Below, piece after piece: positions 26,401 to 35,395 of a DNA stretch of 64,000 nt; the stretch's first letter is position 1, and each line of letters opens with the position of its first letter. The stretch comes from DASTCZ01 sp963704455 (lineage in GTDB: Bacteria; Acidobacteriota; Terriglobia; Acidiferrales; UBA7541), in NCBI GenBank assembly GCA_963704455.1, contig OY969905.1, forward strand, positions 1,612,001 through 1,676,000, in the 5' to 3' direction. The notes below the pieces were generated by a model, which searched no databases, was not told the DNA's origin, and worked only from the letters and a program-made list of their open reading frames with translations. A program made the translations under genes and the position numbers.

Positions 26401-26591
26401 ACGAGATAGCCTTCCATCTGCTGCGGCGACATTCCGCCATAGGGCTGCGCGACATAAATTACCGGAAGATTCAGATCCGGAAAAATGTCAACACGCATCT
26501 GGCGCACGGCCAGAATGGAGCAAAGCGCGACCGCGATTACGGCAACAACCACCGCAATCGGACGCCGCATCGCCAATCGGATCAACCACAC
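23442..26591 (-). CDS. RND multidrug efflux permease (HAE family)
   Basis: The 1049-residue protein has the duplicated RND topology: a first transmembrane helix at RLAMRRPIAVVVAVIAVALC, a large periplasmic loop, a helix block, and the same plan again from about 520. The helix-4 proton-relay segment reads GLALAVGVLVDEATVEIENI, where the usual Asp-Asp pair is Asp-Glu. The length and N-terminus match MdtB/MdtC-like and BpeF-like proteins. It pumps hydrophobic compounds across the outer membrane using proton motive force. The start is GTG at 26591, preceded by AGGGAG. It sits between the TolC-type gene (72 bp upstream) and the adaptor gene (16 bp downstream). Confidence 0.95.
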   Translation of the reverse strand: MWLIRLAMRRPIAVVVAVIAVALCSILAVRQMRVDIFPDLNLPVIYVAQPYGGMSPQQMEGYLVYYYEYHFLYINGIESVESKSIQGAGLLKLTFHPGTDMSQALAQTISYVNRARAFMPPGTVSPFVVRFDAGTVPVGYLVFSSKTRSVGEIQDLALNRVRPVFATLPGVTSPPPFGGNQRTIVINVNPDRLKAYNMSPDDVVKAISSGNIIMPAGTVDTGDLQRIVPMNSVVPNYKELLDLPLRTGSGPTVFVRDVGTVDDSTDILAGYALVNGRRAVYIPVTKRPTFSTLSVVKQVKESISRFQTLVPQDIEITYEFDQSGYVRGALLSVVREGSLGALLVGLMVFLFLGDWRSSLIVITTIPLALLTAVVALWAAGQTINIMTLGGLALAVGVLVDEATVEIENIHVSLGEANTKARAVIDATRRTVIPRFLSMLCILAVFVPSFFMTGVAQSLFVPLSLAVGFSMAASYLLSGSLVPVMCVWLLKSPKHNEGGGPTRFDRVRNRLGRVLEFLMPFRIALVAVYVLAAAAVIFGVGSLAKRELFPRAAAGQFQLRFRAPAGTRVATTEQLVTQVLDGISRAAGPENVSITLGYVGLQGSSYPINTVYLWTSGPQDAVMNVGLKPGANISIDKLEDDLRKSLPPKFPGCEFSFQPADIVSQIMNFGAPTPVEVAIVGGDLATDRAFAEKIRAQLGGISSLRDLQYEQSLDYPSINVNVDRALAGQLGVTVEQVGRSVVAATSSSRFVTPNYWADQRTGVSYQVQVQIPQPRISSKEDVANIPVTPGGSPFPLLSDVAKTSYGNVIGEYDRVNGQFMVTLSANVAGSDLGRAATEIDRAIARAGDPPRGVTVLERGQIAPMRDTFGNLAIGLGVSVVAVFLLLAANFESLSLSLVALSSVPAVVCGVIVALVATSTSVNVQSFMGAILAIGVALANSILLVTFAERFRREGVTSADAAIRAAQTRLRPILMTSLAMIVGMIPMALVNEATAPLARAVIGGLLFATLATLIILPSVFGIVQARARIDSGSLDPDDPASKYSDGAGKVS

Positions 26592-26663
26592 GGAATCATT
26601 TCTCCCTTTTAATTCCTAAGATCGCCGCGCTCATCATCGCTCCGCATCTGCGCATAGATCCGG

Positions 26664-28097
26664 CTAATGGCCCGCCTTCTGCACGATTTGCAAAAATGGC
26701 TGGAGGTCGCCCTGCGCCGCCGCGACTCCTCCCATGCTGCGCCACACGCCAAGGCGCGCGAGGGCGTCATCAATTTCAGCTTGCACGAGCAGCGCCTCGG
26801 CGTCGGAGACTTCAACAATTGTTGCGAGGCCCGCCTGATACCGCGCACGGGCTTGGCGTTCGGTGTCCTGCGCGGCGGAAAGCTCGACGGGCGTGTTTTG
26901 TGAGATTTCGCGCGAGCCTTCCAATTCGGCGCGAGCCTGCGCGACCTGGCCCGAAAGATCCTGCACCGTCTGGTCATAGCGGGCGCGTTCCGCGGCTTCG
27001 TTCGCGGCTTCGACGCGTTTTTGTGCGCGAATGGTGAAAATCTGAAGGACAGGAAATGTGATCTGAATTCCTGTTGCCCAGTTCATCCGTTGCAACGCGA
27101 GACCCGCCGCGCCGGGGTCCACCGATCCACTGATCTCCGCTCCACTTCCGCGCCCCCAGAGCGCGGCCTGAAATGCGAAAGTCGGGACGTAGGATTTATC
27201 GAGGACTTTTTCGCGCGCATGGACAAGATCCACGCGGGCTTTTTGCGCGGCAACGATAGGATTGCGCGCGGCAGGCGCATCTTCCAGCGGCGGTTGTGGT
27301 GTATCGCTCAAAAGCGGGCCGGAAACAACTTCTACGTCAGAGGCGGACAATCCAAGCAGCGAGGCAAATCCAGCGCGCGCGGACTTCTCCGCGGTCTGCG
27401 CTTGAATAAGGCGCGTGCGGGCCTGGGCGAGGTCCGCCTGCGCGCGCGAATAATCGGCGCCGGGGCGAAGCTGGTTATCAACGAGGACGCCGACGGACAT
27501 CGCAAACGCTTCGCGGCGCTTCACGTTCGAGGCGGCGGCAATCGTGATTTTTTGCGCGGAGACGACATTAAAGTAGAAATTCATCACGGTGATGGCGACG
27601 TCAAGACGCGTGATGTTTGCCTGCGCGGATGCATTTGCTTCACCCACGCGCGCAACGTTTACGTAAGCGCTGCGGTATCCGAAATCGAATGGCTGCCAGT
27701 TGAATAGCGCGCCCGCGGCGCTGTTCCAAGTATTGTCAGTGTCGCCGTTGGCGAAGACCGGCCCGGTGATTGAGGGAAGAACGGACTGCGGCAAAGTCTG
27801 GCCAAAGATGTTATCGAGCGTGGAGCGGTTCAATTGATAGAGGGTGTTCAGTTGGGGAATGTACGCAGTTCGCGCGACTCCGATGCCCGCGTGCGCCGCG
27901 GCGATTTGGCTGAGCGCCGCGCGCACGGCGGGATAATGAGCGAGGGCATAGTCAATCGCTTGCTGAAGTGTGCAGGATTGAGGCTCGGCGGGCGCTGATT
28001 GTGCGGAGCACGCGGGAACAGGCGCCAGCGCAAATAGAATAAGAAGCGCGGCCGCGACTAGTATTCTCCACATGATGCTGCGATTGGCGGTAGACAT
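26664..28097 (-). CDS. TolC-family outer-membrane efflux protein
   Basis: The 477-residue protein carries a signal peptide (IMWRILVAAALLILFALAP...CSAQ). It then shows the two internally repeated outer-membrane efflux domains with long alpha-helical, Ala/Gln-rich stretches. Examples are CTLQQAIDYALAHYPAVRAA near 41 and ARARYQAGLATIVEVSDAEALLVQAE near 418. It forms the trimeric duct for the RND pump encoded next. The ATG at 28097 has GGAGGG upstream and comes 10 bp after the padR stop. A later ATG at 28073 (MWRILV) would give a tidier signal peptide but lacks that ribosome site. Confidence 0.9.
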   Translation of the reverse strand: MSTANRSIMWRILVAAALLILFALAPVPACSAQSAPAEPQSCTLQQAIDYALAHYPAVRAALSQIAAAHAGIGVARTAYIPQLNTLYQLNRSTLDNIFGQTLPQSVLPSITGPVFANGDTDNTWNSAAGALFNWQPFDFGYRSAYVNVARVGEANASAQANITRLDVAITVMNFYFNVVSAQKITIAAASNVKRREAFAMSVGVLVDNQLRPGADYSRAQADLAQARTRLIQAQTAEKSARAGFASLLGLSASDVEVVSGPLLSDTPQPPLEDAPAARNPIVAAQKARVDLVHAREKVLDKSYVPTFAFQAALWGRGSGAEISGSVDPGAAGLALQRMNWATGIQITFPVLQIFTIRAQKRVEAANEAAERARYDQTVQDLSGQVAQARAELEGSREISQNTPVELSAAQDTERQARARYQAGLATIVEVSDAEALLVQAEIDDALARLGVWRSMGGVAAAQGDLQPFLQIVQKAGH

Positions 28098-28107
28098 CGG
28101 CCCTCCT

Positions 28108-28455
28108 TCACTTCACTTCAAAAATTTCTCCGAACAACTCCCTTACGCGTTTCTTGGCAATCTTGAGCAGGTGATGGCCAGCAGGTGTCGCTGTGTATTC
28201 GCGGCGCGTCCAGCGCCCGGCGCGCACCGGGCGGGACCGCAGAAGGCCCTTTCGCTCAAGACCGTGCAGGAAGGGATAAAGGGTTCCCGGGCTGAGCTTG
28301 TATCCGTGGCGCTGCAGCTCTTCGATCATGCCGAGGCCGAAAATCGGCTCTTCGCAAGCGTGGTAGAGGATGTGGATGCGGATCAAACCAGAGTAGATCT
28401 CGCGCCCAATCGTTTCGGGAAGGCGGTGATGCGAATTATTATCGTGTTTCGACAT
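28108..28455 (-). CDS. PadR-family transcriptional regulator
   Basis: The 115-residue protein has the PadR winged helix: IHILYHACEEPIFGLGMIEELQRHGYKLSPGTLYPFLHGLERKGLL, of which LSPGTLYPFLHGLERKG is diagnostic. The basic wing is RREYTATPAGHHLL. It is followed by a short dimerisation helix. PadR proteins commonly repress efflux genes and are released by drugs or phenolic acids. The ATG at 28455 is chosen because the frame upstream would run through the promoter. It is the first gene of the efflux operon, so it probably regulates its own expression. Confidence 0.92.
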   Translation of the reverse strand: MSKHDNNSHHRLPETIGREIYSGLIRIHILYHACEEPIFGLGMIEELQRHGYKLSPGTLYPFLHGLERKGLLRSRPVRAGRWTRREYTATPAGHHLLKIAKKRVRELFGEIFEVK

Positions 28456-28470
28456 CGAAAGACGATAGCG

Positions 28471-28499
28471 ATAGTAGAGAAAGAGGGCGCGCGTGTCAA
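28471..28499 (-). promoter_or_regulatory. Near-consensus promoter of the padR-efflux operon
   Basis: On the minus strand, TTGACA (28499-28494) and TACTAT (28476-28471) are exactly 17 bp apart, placing the transcript start near the padR ATG at 28455. The short repeat CTATCGCTATCG follows the -10 box and could be part of a regulator site. A leader of only about ten bases, or leaderless translation, is implied. Confidence 0.7.
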
Positions 28500-28505
28500 C
28501 GATAT

Positions 28506-31500
28506 TTATTTCACGGTGATTGTGTGAATGGGCCCGAATTGCCCGCAGGCTCCAGCTGCGGGAAAATTTGGAGCCTTGGGAAGTTGCGCGAGTTGATGCG
28601 ACGCAAGCTGCATGTTTAAGCCGGGGAGCGTTTGTGCGTCCCACAACCGCCAGGCATTCAAATCCTTGTCGAGCGCGGCGCACAATTCCTGCACGCTGGA
28701 TTTCGCGGTTTCCGAGGGGCGCATGTCGCCGCTTTCGATCATCGCGAAGGTGCGCGCGAGTTCCCTGTTGATCGGGCCGACGCCGGGTGTTGGCAAGGTT
28801 CCAGGCGGCGCATCGGCGGGCGGGCGAGTACCTTCGCGAACCTCAAGGATTTTTTCACCAGCCAATTTAAGCGCCGCGGTGAGATCGGCATCCAAAGCGG
28901 CGGATTTCTGCCGATCGGCAATGGCGTCAAGCAGCACCGAGAGTTGGTGGTAGGCGCCCGTCGCTACCGACAGGCCGCGCGTGGCTTTCTGCGCCCAGGC
29001 GAGTTGTTCTTCAAGATCCGCTTGAGTGGCTTTGACGCGCGGGTCAATGGTCACTGTGAGTTTTTGCTGATACTTCTGCCCGTTGACGGAGAGCACGGCG
29101 GTGTAAGTGCCGGGCACGGCGAGCGGGCCCTGCGGCTGCACTCGCGGCGTATCGAAGGGGATGGCGTGATCGGCGAGCGTGTATTCGATGTAGTCAAGAA
29201 TATTTCCGTAGTAGCTGTAAGGCAGCACGTCCGGATCGCCATAGCGCAAATCCCACACGAACCGCGTGGCGCCGGGAGTTGTGGTCAGAACGCTGGGCGG
29301 CGCGAACCAATACTCCGGCACGTTCGCTGGCAGCGTGGGCAATGGAGGCGGAACGTTTGTGTAATGGCGCACGAGATTGCCCTTGGAGTCTAGAATGTCG
29401 AGCGACATTTCACCGGACGCCGCATTCTTCAGAAAGTAATCGAAGATTGCGCCGTCGGGAGGATTCGGGCCGGCGGCGGTGCCGAGCGGAGTTGGCGTGT
29501 CCTGATTGACGTCCCAGCGTGTGCGCACAGCATTTGAGGGAGGAAATAAAAACGCATCTTTGGCGGTGACCTGCGCGTCAGCCTGACGGAGCGGGCTGAT
29601 ATCGTCGAGAATATAAATCGAGCGTCCGTAGGTGCAGAGCACAAGATCGTTGCCGTGAACAACGAGATCGCGCATCGAGGTGACGGGCAGATTCAACTGC
29701 AGCGATTGCCAGTTGTCGCCGTCATCGAATGAAACCCACATGCCGGTTTCGGTACCTGCGAAGAGCAAGCCCTTGCGAACCGTGTCCTCGTGAACAAAAC
29801 GCACGATCGCGTCGGGAGGCAACCCATTAACTATTTTTTGCCACGTGACGCCGCCATCATGCGTGCGATAAAGCATTGGCGCGTCACTATTGAAACTGGT
29901 GATTGCAGCGTAGGCTGTGCTGGCGTCGTGATGCGATGCGTCAATAATCTGCACCGTCGCGGGGAGCGGGGCGCCGTTGGGTCCAGCGGGAAGATCCTTT
30001 GGCGAAACATCCGCCCAATTCTTCCCGCCATCTTTGGTCAGCTGAATGTGTCCGTTTGACGTGCCCGCCCAAATGACATTGCTGTGCGGCATGGGCGAAG
30101 GCGCTAGCGCGAAAATTGCGCCGCCGCGCCCACCGCCTGCTCCGCCCGCGCCCGGATTTGCGCCCGCAGGCGGCGCAGTTGGAGGCGCGAGATCGGGGCT
30201 GATCTTCGACCAATTCATACCGCCGTCGGTAGTTTTCAAAACGTATTGCGTGGCCAAATAAAGTGTGTGCGGATCCTGCGGTGAGAAAACGAGCGGCGGC
30301 ATTTGCACGACGCGATCTTCCGCGCCGCGAACAAAAACGGTTGCGACTTGCCCGGTGCGGCGATCGAAGCGTATGACGCTGCTGTACCAACTATTGGAAT
30401 AAATATAGTTCGGATTGAGCGGGTCCGCGGCGAGATAGGAAAACTCAAAGCCGCCTACGGAAATGCGGTCGGCGTCCGTAATCTCACCGTTCATGCCGCG
30501 GCTGGGAATTCCGACGGTGCCGCTATCCTGCTGCGATCCATAGACCATGTAAGGAAATTCATTGTCGGTGGTGACGTGATAGAGCTGGCCCGTGGGCTGG
30601 TTGTACCACGAGCTCCAGGTATTGCCGCCATCTTCGCTGATGATTGCGCCTTGATCCACGCCTTGAATCATGTACCGAGGATTTTCCGGATTCACCCAGA
30701 TAACGTGAAAGTCGTCGCCGCTGGGCGCGCCGTTGAATGCGTACCAGTTGTGGCCGCCGTCGGTGGATCGGTACATCGAAGTTTGGCCGATGAAGATGTC
30801 GTCGGGATCGCGCGGGTTGGCAAAAATTTTTCCGAAGTAGCCGCTGCTGACGATGCGAGGGTCGGTGGTCGCGCGCTGCCAAGTGGCGCCGCTGTCGTCG
30901 GAGCGGAAAACGCCCTGATTCACAATGGTGTACACGCGCTGGCCGTTCGTGCCGGGCGCGACGACGATGCCGATGCGGCCGAGGTCGGCGGCAGGCAATC
31001 CGGTTGAGTTGAGCGGTAGCCAATTGACGCCCGCGTCGGTGGATTTGTAGATTTCGATTTGCAGGCCTGCAGCGGCGCCGCCGCGACCCCTGCCGCCGCC
31101 GCCGCCGCCGCCGCCACCTGGTCCGCCGGGGCGGCGCTGGAATGCGGCGAAGACGATGCTGGGCGCGCTCGGGTCATAGGTCATGTCAATCACGCCGCTT
31201 GTTTCGTCGCGATAAAGAGTGCGCGCCCAGGATTTGCCGCCGTCGGTTGTGCGGAACACGCCGCGCTGATCGCCGGAGGTGCGGTCGCCAAGAGCGGCGA
31301 CGAGGACAATATCGGGATTTTTCGGATCAATGAGGACGGTGGAGATGAAATGTGTTTGCTCGAGGCCGATGTGATTCCATGATGCGCCCGCGTCGATGGA
31401 CTTCCACATGCCGTTGCCGACGGTCTGCTCGCCGGTGCCGACATATATGATGCTTGCGTTCGTGCGCGCCACGGCGACATCGCCGACGGAAGCAACGCGC

Positions 31501-31769
31501 GCGTCATCGAAGATTGGCGTCCATACCGATCCACCGTCAACGGTTTTCCAAACACCGCCGCCGGGCGTGCCGATGTAATACACGGCCGTGTTGCCGGGAA
31601 TTCCGGTGACGGAAGTGACGCGGCCCGCGCGGAACGGGCCGATGAGGCGCCACTTCAGCTTCGAGTAAAGCTCCGGAGGAATCTGCTGGGCGCGAACGGC
31701 GTGCGCCGCGCCGAGCGCCGCGAAGACCGCGAGCGCGCAGGCGAACGCGAATCGCGTGAACCGTTTCAT
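28506..31769 (-). CDS. Secreted Asp-box / sortilin-VPS10-like beta-propeller protein
   Basis: This 1087-residue protein has a signal peptide (MKRFTRFAFACALAVFAALG...VRAQ). About eleven BNR/Asp-box motifs of the S-x-D-x-G-x-T-W type follow, for example TVDGGSVWTP, SIDAGASWNH, TTDGGKSWAR, SDDSGATWQR, STDGGHNWYA, SEDGGNTWSS, TKDGGKNWAD and THDGGVTWQK. Together they make one or two large beta-propellers up to about residue 700. A C-terminal part (about 780-1050) contains a beta domain and helices. Similar proteins are abundant in Acidobacteria and are annotated 'VPS10 domain' or 'sortilin-like glycosyl hydrolase', but the activity is unproven. The ATG at 31769 begins the signal peptide. A Gly-run loop (about 31090-31140) sits in the propeller. 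Confidence 0.88.
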   Translation of the reverse strand: MKRFTRFAFACALAVFAALGAAHAVRAQQIPPELYSKLKWRLIGPFRAGRVTSVTGIPGNTAVYYIGTPGGGVWKTVDGGSVWTPIFDDARVASVGDVAVARTNASIIYVGTGEQTVGNGMWKSIDAGASWNHIGLEQTHFISTVLIDPKNPDIVLVAALGDRTSGDQRGVFRTTDGGKSWARTLYRDETSGVIDMTYDPSAPSIVFAAFQRRPGGPGGGGGGGGGRGRGGAAAGLQIEIYKSTDAGVNWLPLNSTGLPAADLGRIGIVVAPGTNGQRVYTIVNQGVFRSDDSGATWQRATTDPRIVSSGYFGKIFANPRDPDDIFIGQTSMYRSTDGGHNWYAFNGAPSGDDFHVIWVNPENPRYMIQGVDQGAIISEDGGNTWSSWYNQPTGQLYHVTTDNEFPYMVYGSQQDSGTVGIPSRGMNGEITDADRISVGGFEFSYLAADPLNPNYIYSNSWYSSVIRFDRRTGQVATVFVRGAEDRVVQMPPLVFSPQDPHTLYLATQYVLKTTDGGMNWSKISPDLAPPTAPPAGANPGAGGAGGGRGGAIFALAPSPMPHSNVIWAGTSNGHIQLTKDGGKNWADVSPKDLPAGPNGAPLPATVQIIDASHHDASTAYAAITSFNSDAPMLYRTHDGGVTWQKIVNGLPPDAIVRFVHEDTVRKGLLFAGTETGMWVSFDDGDNWQSLQLNLPVTSMRDLVVHGNDLVLCTYGRSIYILDDISPLRQADAQVTAKDAFLFPPSNAVRTRWDVNQDTPTPLGTAAGPNPPDGAIFDYFLKNAASGEMSLDILDSKGNLVRHYTNVPPPLPTLPANVPEYWFAPPSVLTTTPGATRFVWDLRYGDPDVLPYSYYGNILDYIEYTLADHAIPFDTPRVQPQGPLAVPGTYTAVLSVNGQKYQQKLTVTIDPRVKATQADLEEQLAWAQKATRGLSVATGAYHQLSVLLDAIADRQKSAALDADLTAALKLAGEKILEVREGTRPPADAPPGTLPTPGVGPINRELARTFAMIESGDMRPSETAKSSVQELCAALDKDLNAWRLWDAQTLPGLNMQLASHQLAQLPKAPNFPAAGACGQFGPIHTITVK

Positions 31770-32194
31770 GCGCGCAATTCTTGCAGCGATATGCCGAGCG
31801 GAATTAGAAATCAAATTGCGAGCGTCGCCAATGTTCACCGGAAATCCTCCATGAAACCGGGAAAGTGTACCACTGCGGCGAGCGAACCCAACAGGTTCCG
31901 TTGTTGCGCATGACCGCATTCCTCTTTGCAAACGATTCGAGCGCTAATCCCGTTCCACGGAACCAGCTATTTCGGAGCCGGGAACCGGACGAGCGGCGCG
32001 CGCGTCAATTAAGCTAAGATATGTTGGTTCAAGGGCTTGCAGGCGGCCTATCGGTGGTAGGTGTGGGAGCCGCAGCTGTGACCCTGTTACCGGGCAGAGC
32101 GCCAAATTTGATGGAGCGGTATCCCGATCGAAGGCCTTCCCGGCGCGGGGTTCGAGGGACATAAAGGAAGTCGCCAGAGCGGTCATAAAACTGT
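31770..32194. other. Divergent intergenic region (425 bp), no gene seen
   Basis: This stretch separates the Asp-box protein gene (minus strand) from the second RND operon (plus strand), so it must carry two outward promoters. I find no near-consensus sigma70 pair for either direction; a weak TTGATT-N17-TATCGC lies on the minus strand upstream of 31769. Short open frames here (for example 31944-32216, minus) lack ribosome sites and family features. No RNA fold or repeat that I recognise is present. Confidence 0.5.
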
Positions 32195-35100
32195 ATGTGG
32201 ATAGTACGTCTCGCACTCAACCGGCCTTACACGTTCATCGTTTTCGCGCTGGTTATTTTGTTCATCAGTCCGCTGGTGATCCAGCGGACGCCGACGGACA
32301 TTTTCCCCGAAATAAATATTCCCGTTGTGAGCATCGTGTGGAATTACAGCGGCCTTTCTCCGACGGACATCGAGCAGCGGATCGTCTCGGGCTACGAGCG
32401 ATCGCTTACGACGACGGTCAACGACATCGAGCACGTGGAATCGCAGACGATGGAAGGGCGCTCGATTATAAAGGTCTATTTCCAGCCGCATGCGAATGTC
32501 GCGCTGGCCATTGCGCAGATTACGGCGATCTCGACCACTGCGATCCACAACATGCCACCCGGCACAAGCCCGCCGCTGGTGATTACGTACTCCGCATCGA
32601 CGGTCCCGATCATGCAGCTCGGGTTGCGCGGTGAAGGTCTGAGCGAACAGCAATTGAACGACCTTGCGGTGAACTTCGTGCGGAACCGGTTGGCCGTGAT
32701 TCCCGGCGCGGCGATCCCCTATCCCTACGGAGGAAAGCAGCGGCAGGTCTCCGTGAACATTGACATCCCCGCGCTGCAGGCGAAAGGGCTTTCGCCGGTT
32801 GACGTGATCAACGCGGTGAGCGCGCAAAACCTGATCCTGCCGGCGGGCACAGTGAAGCTCGGGCCGATTGAATATCCCGTGGAAATGAACGGCAGCACGA
32901 ATACAATCGCCGAACTGAACGACCTCCCCATAAAAACAGTCAACGGCGCGACTACTTATCTGCGCGACGTCGCCTACGTGGCGGATGGATTTTCACCGCA
33001 GACAAACATCGTGCGCATGGACGGCCAGCGCGGCGTGCTACTGAGCGTATTTAAGACGGGCGGCTCTTCCACGCTGGACATCGTTCAGCAATTGCACGAT
33101 CAGTTGCCGCGGTTAATGACCACCCTGCCCCCGGAGCTCCGAATCGCGCAAATGTTTGACCAGTCCATTTTCGTGCGCGCGGCGGTGCAAGGCGTAATCC
33201 GGGAAGCGCTGATCGCGGCGTGCTTGACAGCGCTGATGATCCTGCTCTTCCTCGGAAACTGGCGGAGCACGCTGATCATCGCCATCTCAATTCCACTCTC
33301 GATCCTCGTTTCGATTTGCGTGATGAGCGCGCTCGGGGAAACCATCAACATCATGACGCTCGGCGGACTGGCCCTGGCCGTGGGCATCCTGGTGGACGAC
33401 GCCACGGTGGAAATCGAAAACATCAACCGCAACCTCGCGCAGGGCAAGGAAACCGTCCGCGCGATTCTGGATGGCGCACAACAAATTGCGGTGCCCGCCT
33501 TTGTTTCCACACTCTGCATCTGCATTGTGTTTGTGCCGATGTTTTTCCTGACGGGCGTGGCGAAATTCCTGTTCGTGCCGCTGGCGGAAGCGGTGGTCTT
33601 CGCGATGTTGGCGTCCTATTTGCTTTCCCGGACGCTGGTGCCGACTCTGGCGATGTATCTTCTCCGCGGACATCACGGAGAGGAACACGCAACAGGTAAT
33701 GATCCTTTTTCGCGCATCCAGCGGGGATTCACGCGCGGGTTTGAGCGGATGCGCCATGGATATCGCAATTCTCTGGGATTTTGTCTCGATCACTCAGGGA
33801 CTTTCGTAATTCTCTTCCTAATGCTCTGCCTGGGTTCCGCGCCCATCGCCATGGTCTTGGGGCGCGACTTTTTCCCCAGCGTGGACGCCGGCCTGATCCG
33901 GTTGCACATGCGGGGCCGCGTGGGGCAGCGCGTGGAAGAGACGGCGCGCGAATGCGATGAGGTCGAAGCTCTGGTTCGCCAGGTGATTCCGCCGGAAGAG
34001 TTTTCCACCATGCTCGACAATATCGGGCTTCCGTACAGCAGCCTCAACATGTCATACAGCAACTCGGGCACGATCGGGACATCCGACGCAGAAATTTTAA
34101 TTTCGTTGAAAGCGGACCACCGGACGCCGACCGTCCACTACATCAACGATCTCCGAGGACGGCTTGCACAGGACTTTCCCGGCACGCAGTTTTTTTTCCA
34201 GCCAGCGGACATTGTGAGCCAGATTTTGAACTTTGGAGTGCCGGCCCCGATTGACGTGGAGCTGACGGGCCCCAACCTCCGCGCGAATTATGTTCTAGCG
34301 CAGCAATTTGCCAACCGGATCCAAAGGGACGTCCCTGGCACAGTTGACGTACACGTTCACCAGATGTTCGAGCAACCCACGCTGCATTTGGATATAAACC
34401 GGAGCCGAGCGCAGTCGGTGGGACTCGGGCAAAATGATGTGGCGCAGAGCCTTCTCCTCACACTGAGTTCGAGCTTCCAGACGTCACCGTCATTCTGGGC
34501 GAACCCACAAAACGGCGTCAACTACACCGTGGCGGTGCAGGTGCCCCAATACCAAATTGATTCGATGCAATCGCTCAAGAATATCCCAGTGTCGTCCACC
34601 AGCAGTGCAATGCCGCAGGTGTTGGGAAATCTTGCCGATGTCCAACTGACGGCCAAACCAGCGGAGCTTTCTGATTATGACGCTCAGCCAATGGTCAATG
34701 TTTATTCATCCTTGGAAGGGCGCGACTTGGGGGGCGTGGCAGATGATGTTCGAAAAATCATGGCGGACTTCGAGCCGAAACTGCCGCGCGGAACCACGAT
34801 TGAGATGCGCGGGCAAGTCCAGACGATGACCACATCCTTTACAGGGCTGGCTGCCGGCCTGCTGGTGGCGATCGCGCTCGTGTACCTGCTGATTGTCGTG
34901 AATTTTCAATCCTGGCTCGACCCTTTCATCATCATCACTGCCCTGCCGGGCGCGCTGGCGGGAATTTTGTGGATGCTTCTGCTGACGAAGACAACGCTCA
35001 ATGTTCCGTCGCTGACCGGCACAATTATGTGCATGGGCGTGGCAACGGCCAATAGTATCCTTATGATTTCTTTCTCGCGCGAGCGGTTGCGTGAGGGGCT

Positions 35101-35377
35101 GAACTCAACGGAAGCGGCGCTCGAAGCGGGCTTCATCCGTATCCGTCCGGTGCTGATGACGGCCCTTGCGATGATGATAGGAATGCTCCCGATGGCGCTG
35201 GGATTCGGCGAGGGCGGCGAGCAGAATGCGCCTCTGGGGCGCGCCGTGATTGGCGGGCTGCTGTTCGCCACTTTTGCGACGCTATTTTTCGTGCCCTGCA
35301 TCTTCAAGATGATCCATAAAGGCTTCAAGCACCCGATCACGCAGGAGCCAGCGAATCCACCGGGAAGTCAGGCATAA
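32195..35377 (+). CDS. RND multidrug efflux permease (HAE family), second system
   Basis: The 1060-residue protein starts MWIVRLALNRPYTFIVFALVILF and has the duplicated RND plan with two large periplasmic loops. The helix-4 proton relay is GLALAVGILVDDATVEIENI, with the canonical Asp-Asp pair. It resembles the permease of the first system, but reads in the opposite orientation and has its own adaptor and duct directly downstream. The end is followed by an 18-bp gap and the adaptor gene. No strong ribosome site precedes the ATG at 32195. Confidence 0.95.
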   Translation: MWIVRLALNRPYTFIVFALVILFISPLVIQRTPTDIFPEINIPVVSIVWNYSGLSPTDIEQRIVSGYERSLTTTVNDIEHVESQTMEGRSIIKVYFQPHANVALAIAQITAISTTAIHNMPPGTSPPLVITYSASTVPIMQLGLRGEGLSEQQLNDLAVNFVRNRLAVIPGAAIPYPYGGKQRQVSVNIDIPALQAKGLSPVDVINAVSAQNLILPAGTVKLGPIEYPVEMNGSTNTIAELNDLPIKTVNGATTYLRDVAYVADGFSPQTNIVRMDGQRGVLLSVFKTGGSSTLDIVQQLHDQLPRLMTTLPPELRIAQMFDQSIFVRAAVQGVIREALIAACLTALMILLFLGNWRSTLIIAISIPLSILVSICVMSALGETINIMTLGGLALAVGILVDDATVEIENINRNLAQGKETVRAILDGAQQIAVPAFVSTLCICIVFVPMFFLTGVAKFLFVPLAEAVVFAMLASYLLSRTLVPTLAMYLLRGHHGEEHATGNDPFSRIQRGFTRGFERMRHGYRNSLGFCLDHSGTFVILFLMLCLGSAPIAMVLGRDFFPSVDAGLIRLHMRGRVGQRVEETARECDEVEALVRQVIPPEEFSTMLDNIGLPYSSLNMSYSNSGTIGTSDAEILISLKADHRTPTVHYINDLRGRLAQDFPGTQFFFQPADIVSQILNFGVPAPIDVELTGPNLRANYVLAQQFANRIQRDVPGTVDVHVHQMFEQPTLHLDINRSRAQSVGLGQNDVAQSLLLTLSSSFQTSPSFWANPQNGVNYTVAVQVPQYQIDSMQSLKNIPVSSTSSAMPQVLGNLADVQLTAKPAELSDYDAQPMVNVYSSLEGRDLGGVADDVRKIMADFEPKLPRGTTIEMRGQVQTMTTSFTGLAAGLLVAIALVYLLIVVNFQSWLDPFIIITALPGALAGILWMLLLTKTTLNVPSLTGTIMCMGVATANSILMISFSRERLREGLNSTEAALEAGFIRIRPVLMTALAMMIGMLPMALGFGEGGEQNAPLGRAVIGGLLFATFATLFFVPCIFKMIHKGFKHPITQEPANPPGSQA

Positions 35378-35395
35378 TCAATTAGAGAAGGCAGG

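Noticed and set aside
31944..32216. Minus-strand 90-codon frame in the intergenic region before the second RND operon
   Set aside because: Overlaps the RND start, lacks a ribosome site, and has no recognisable composition or motif.
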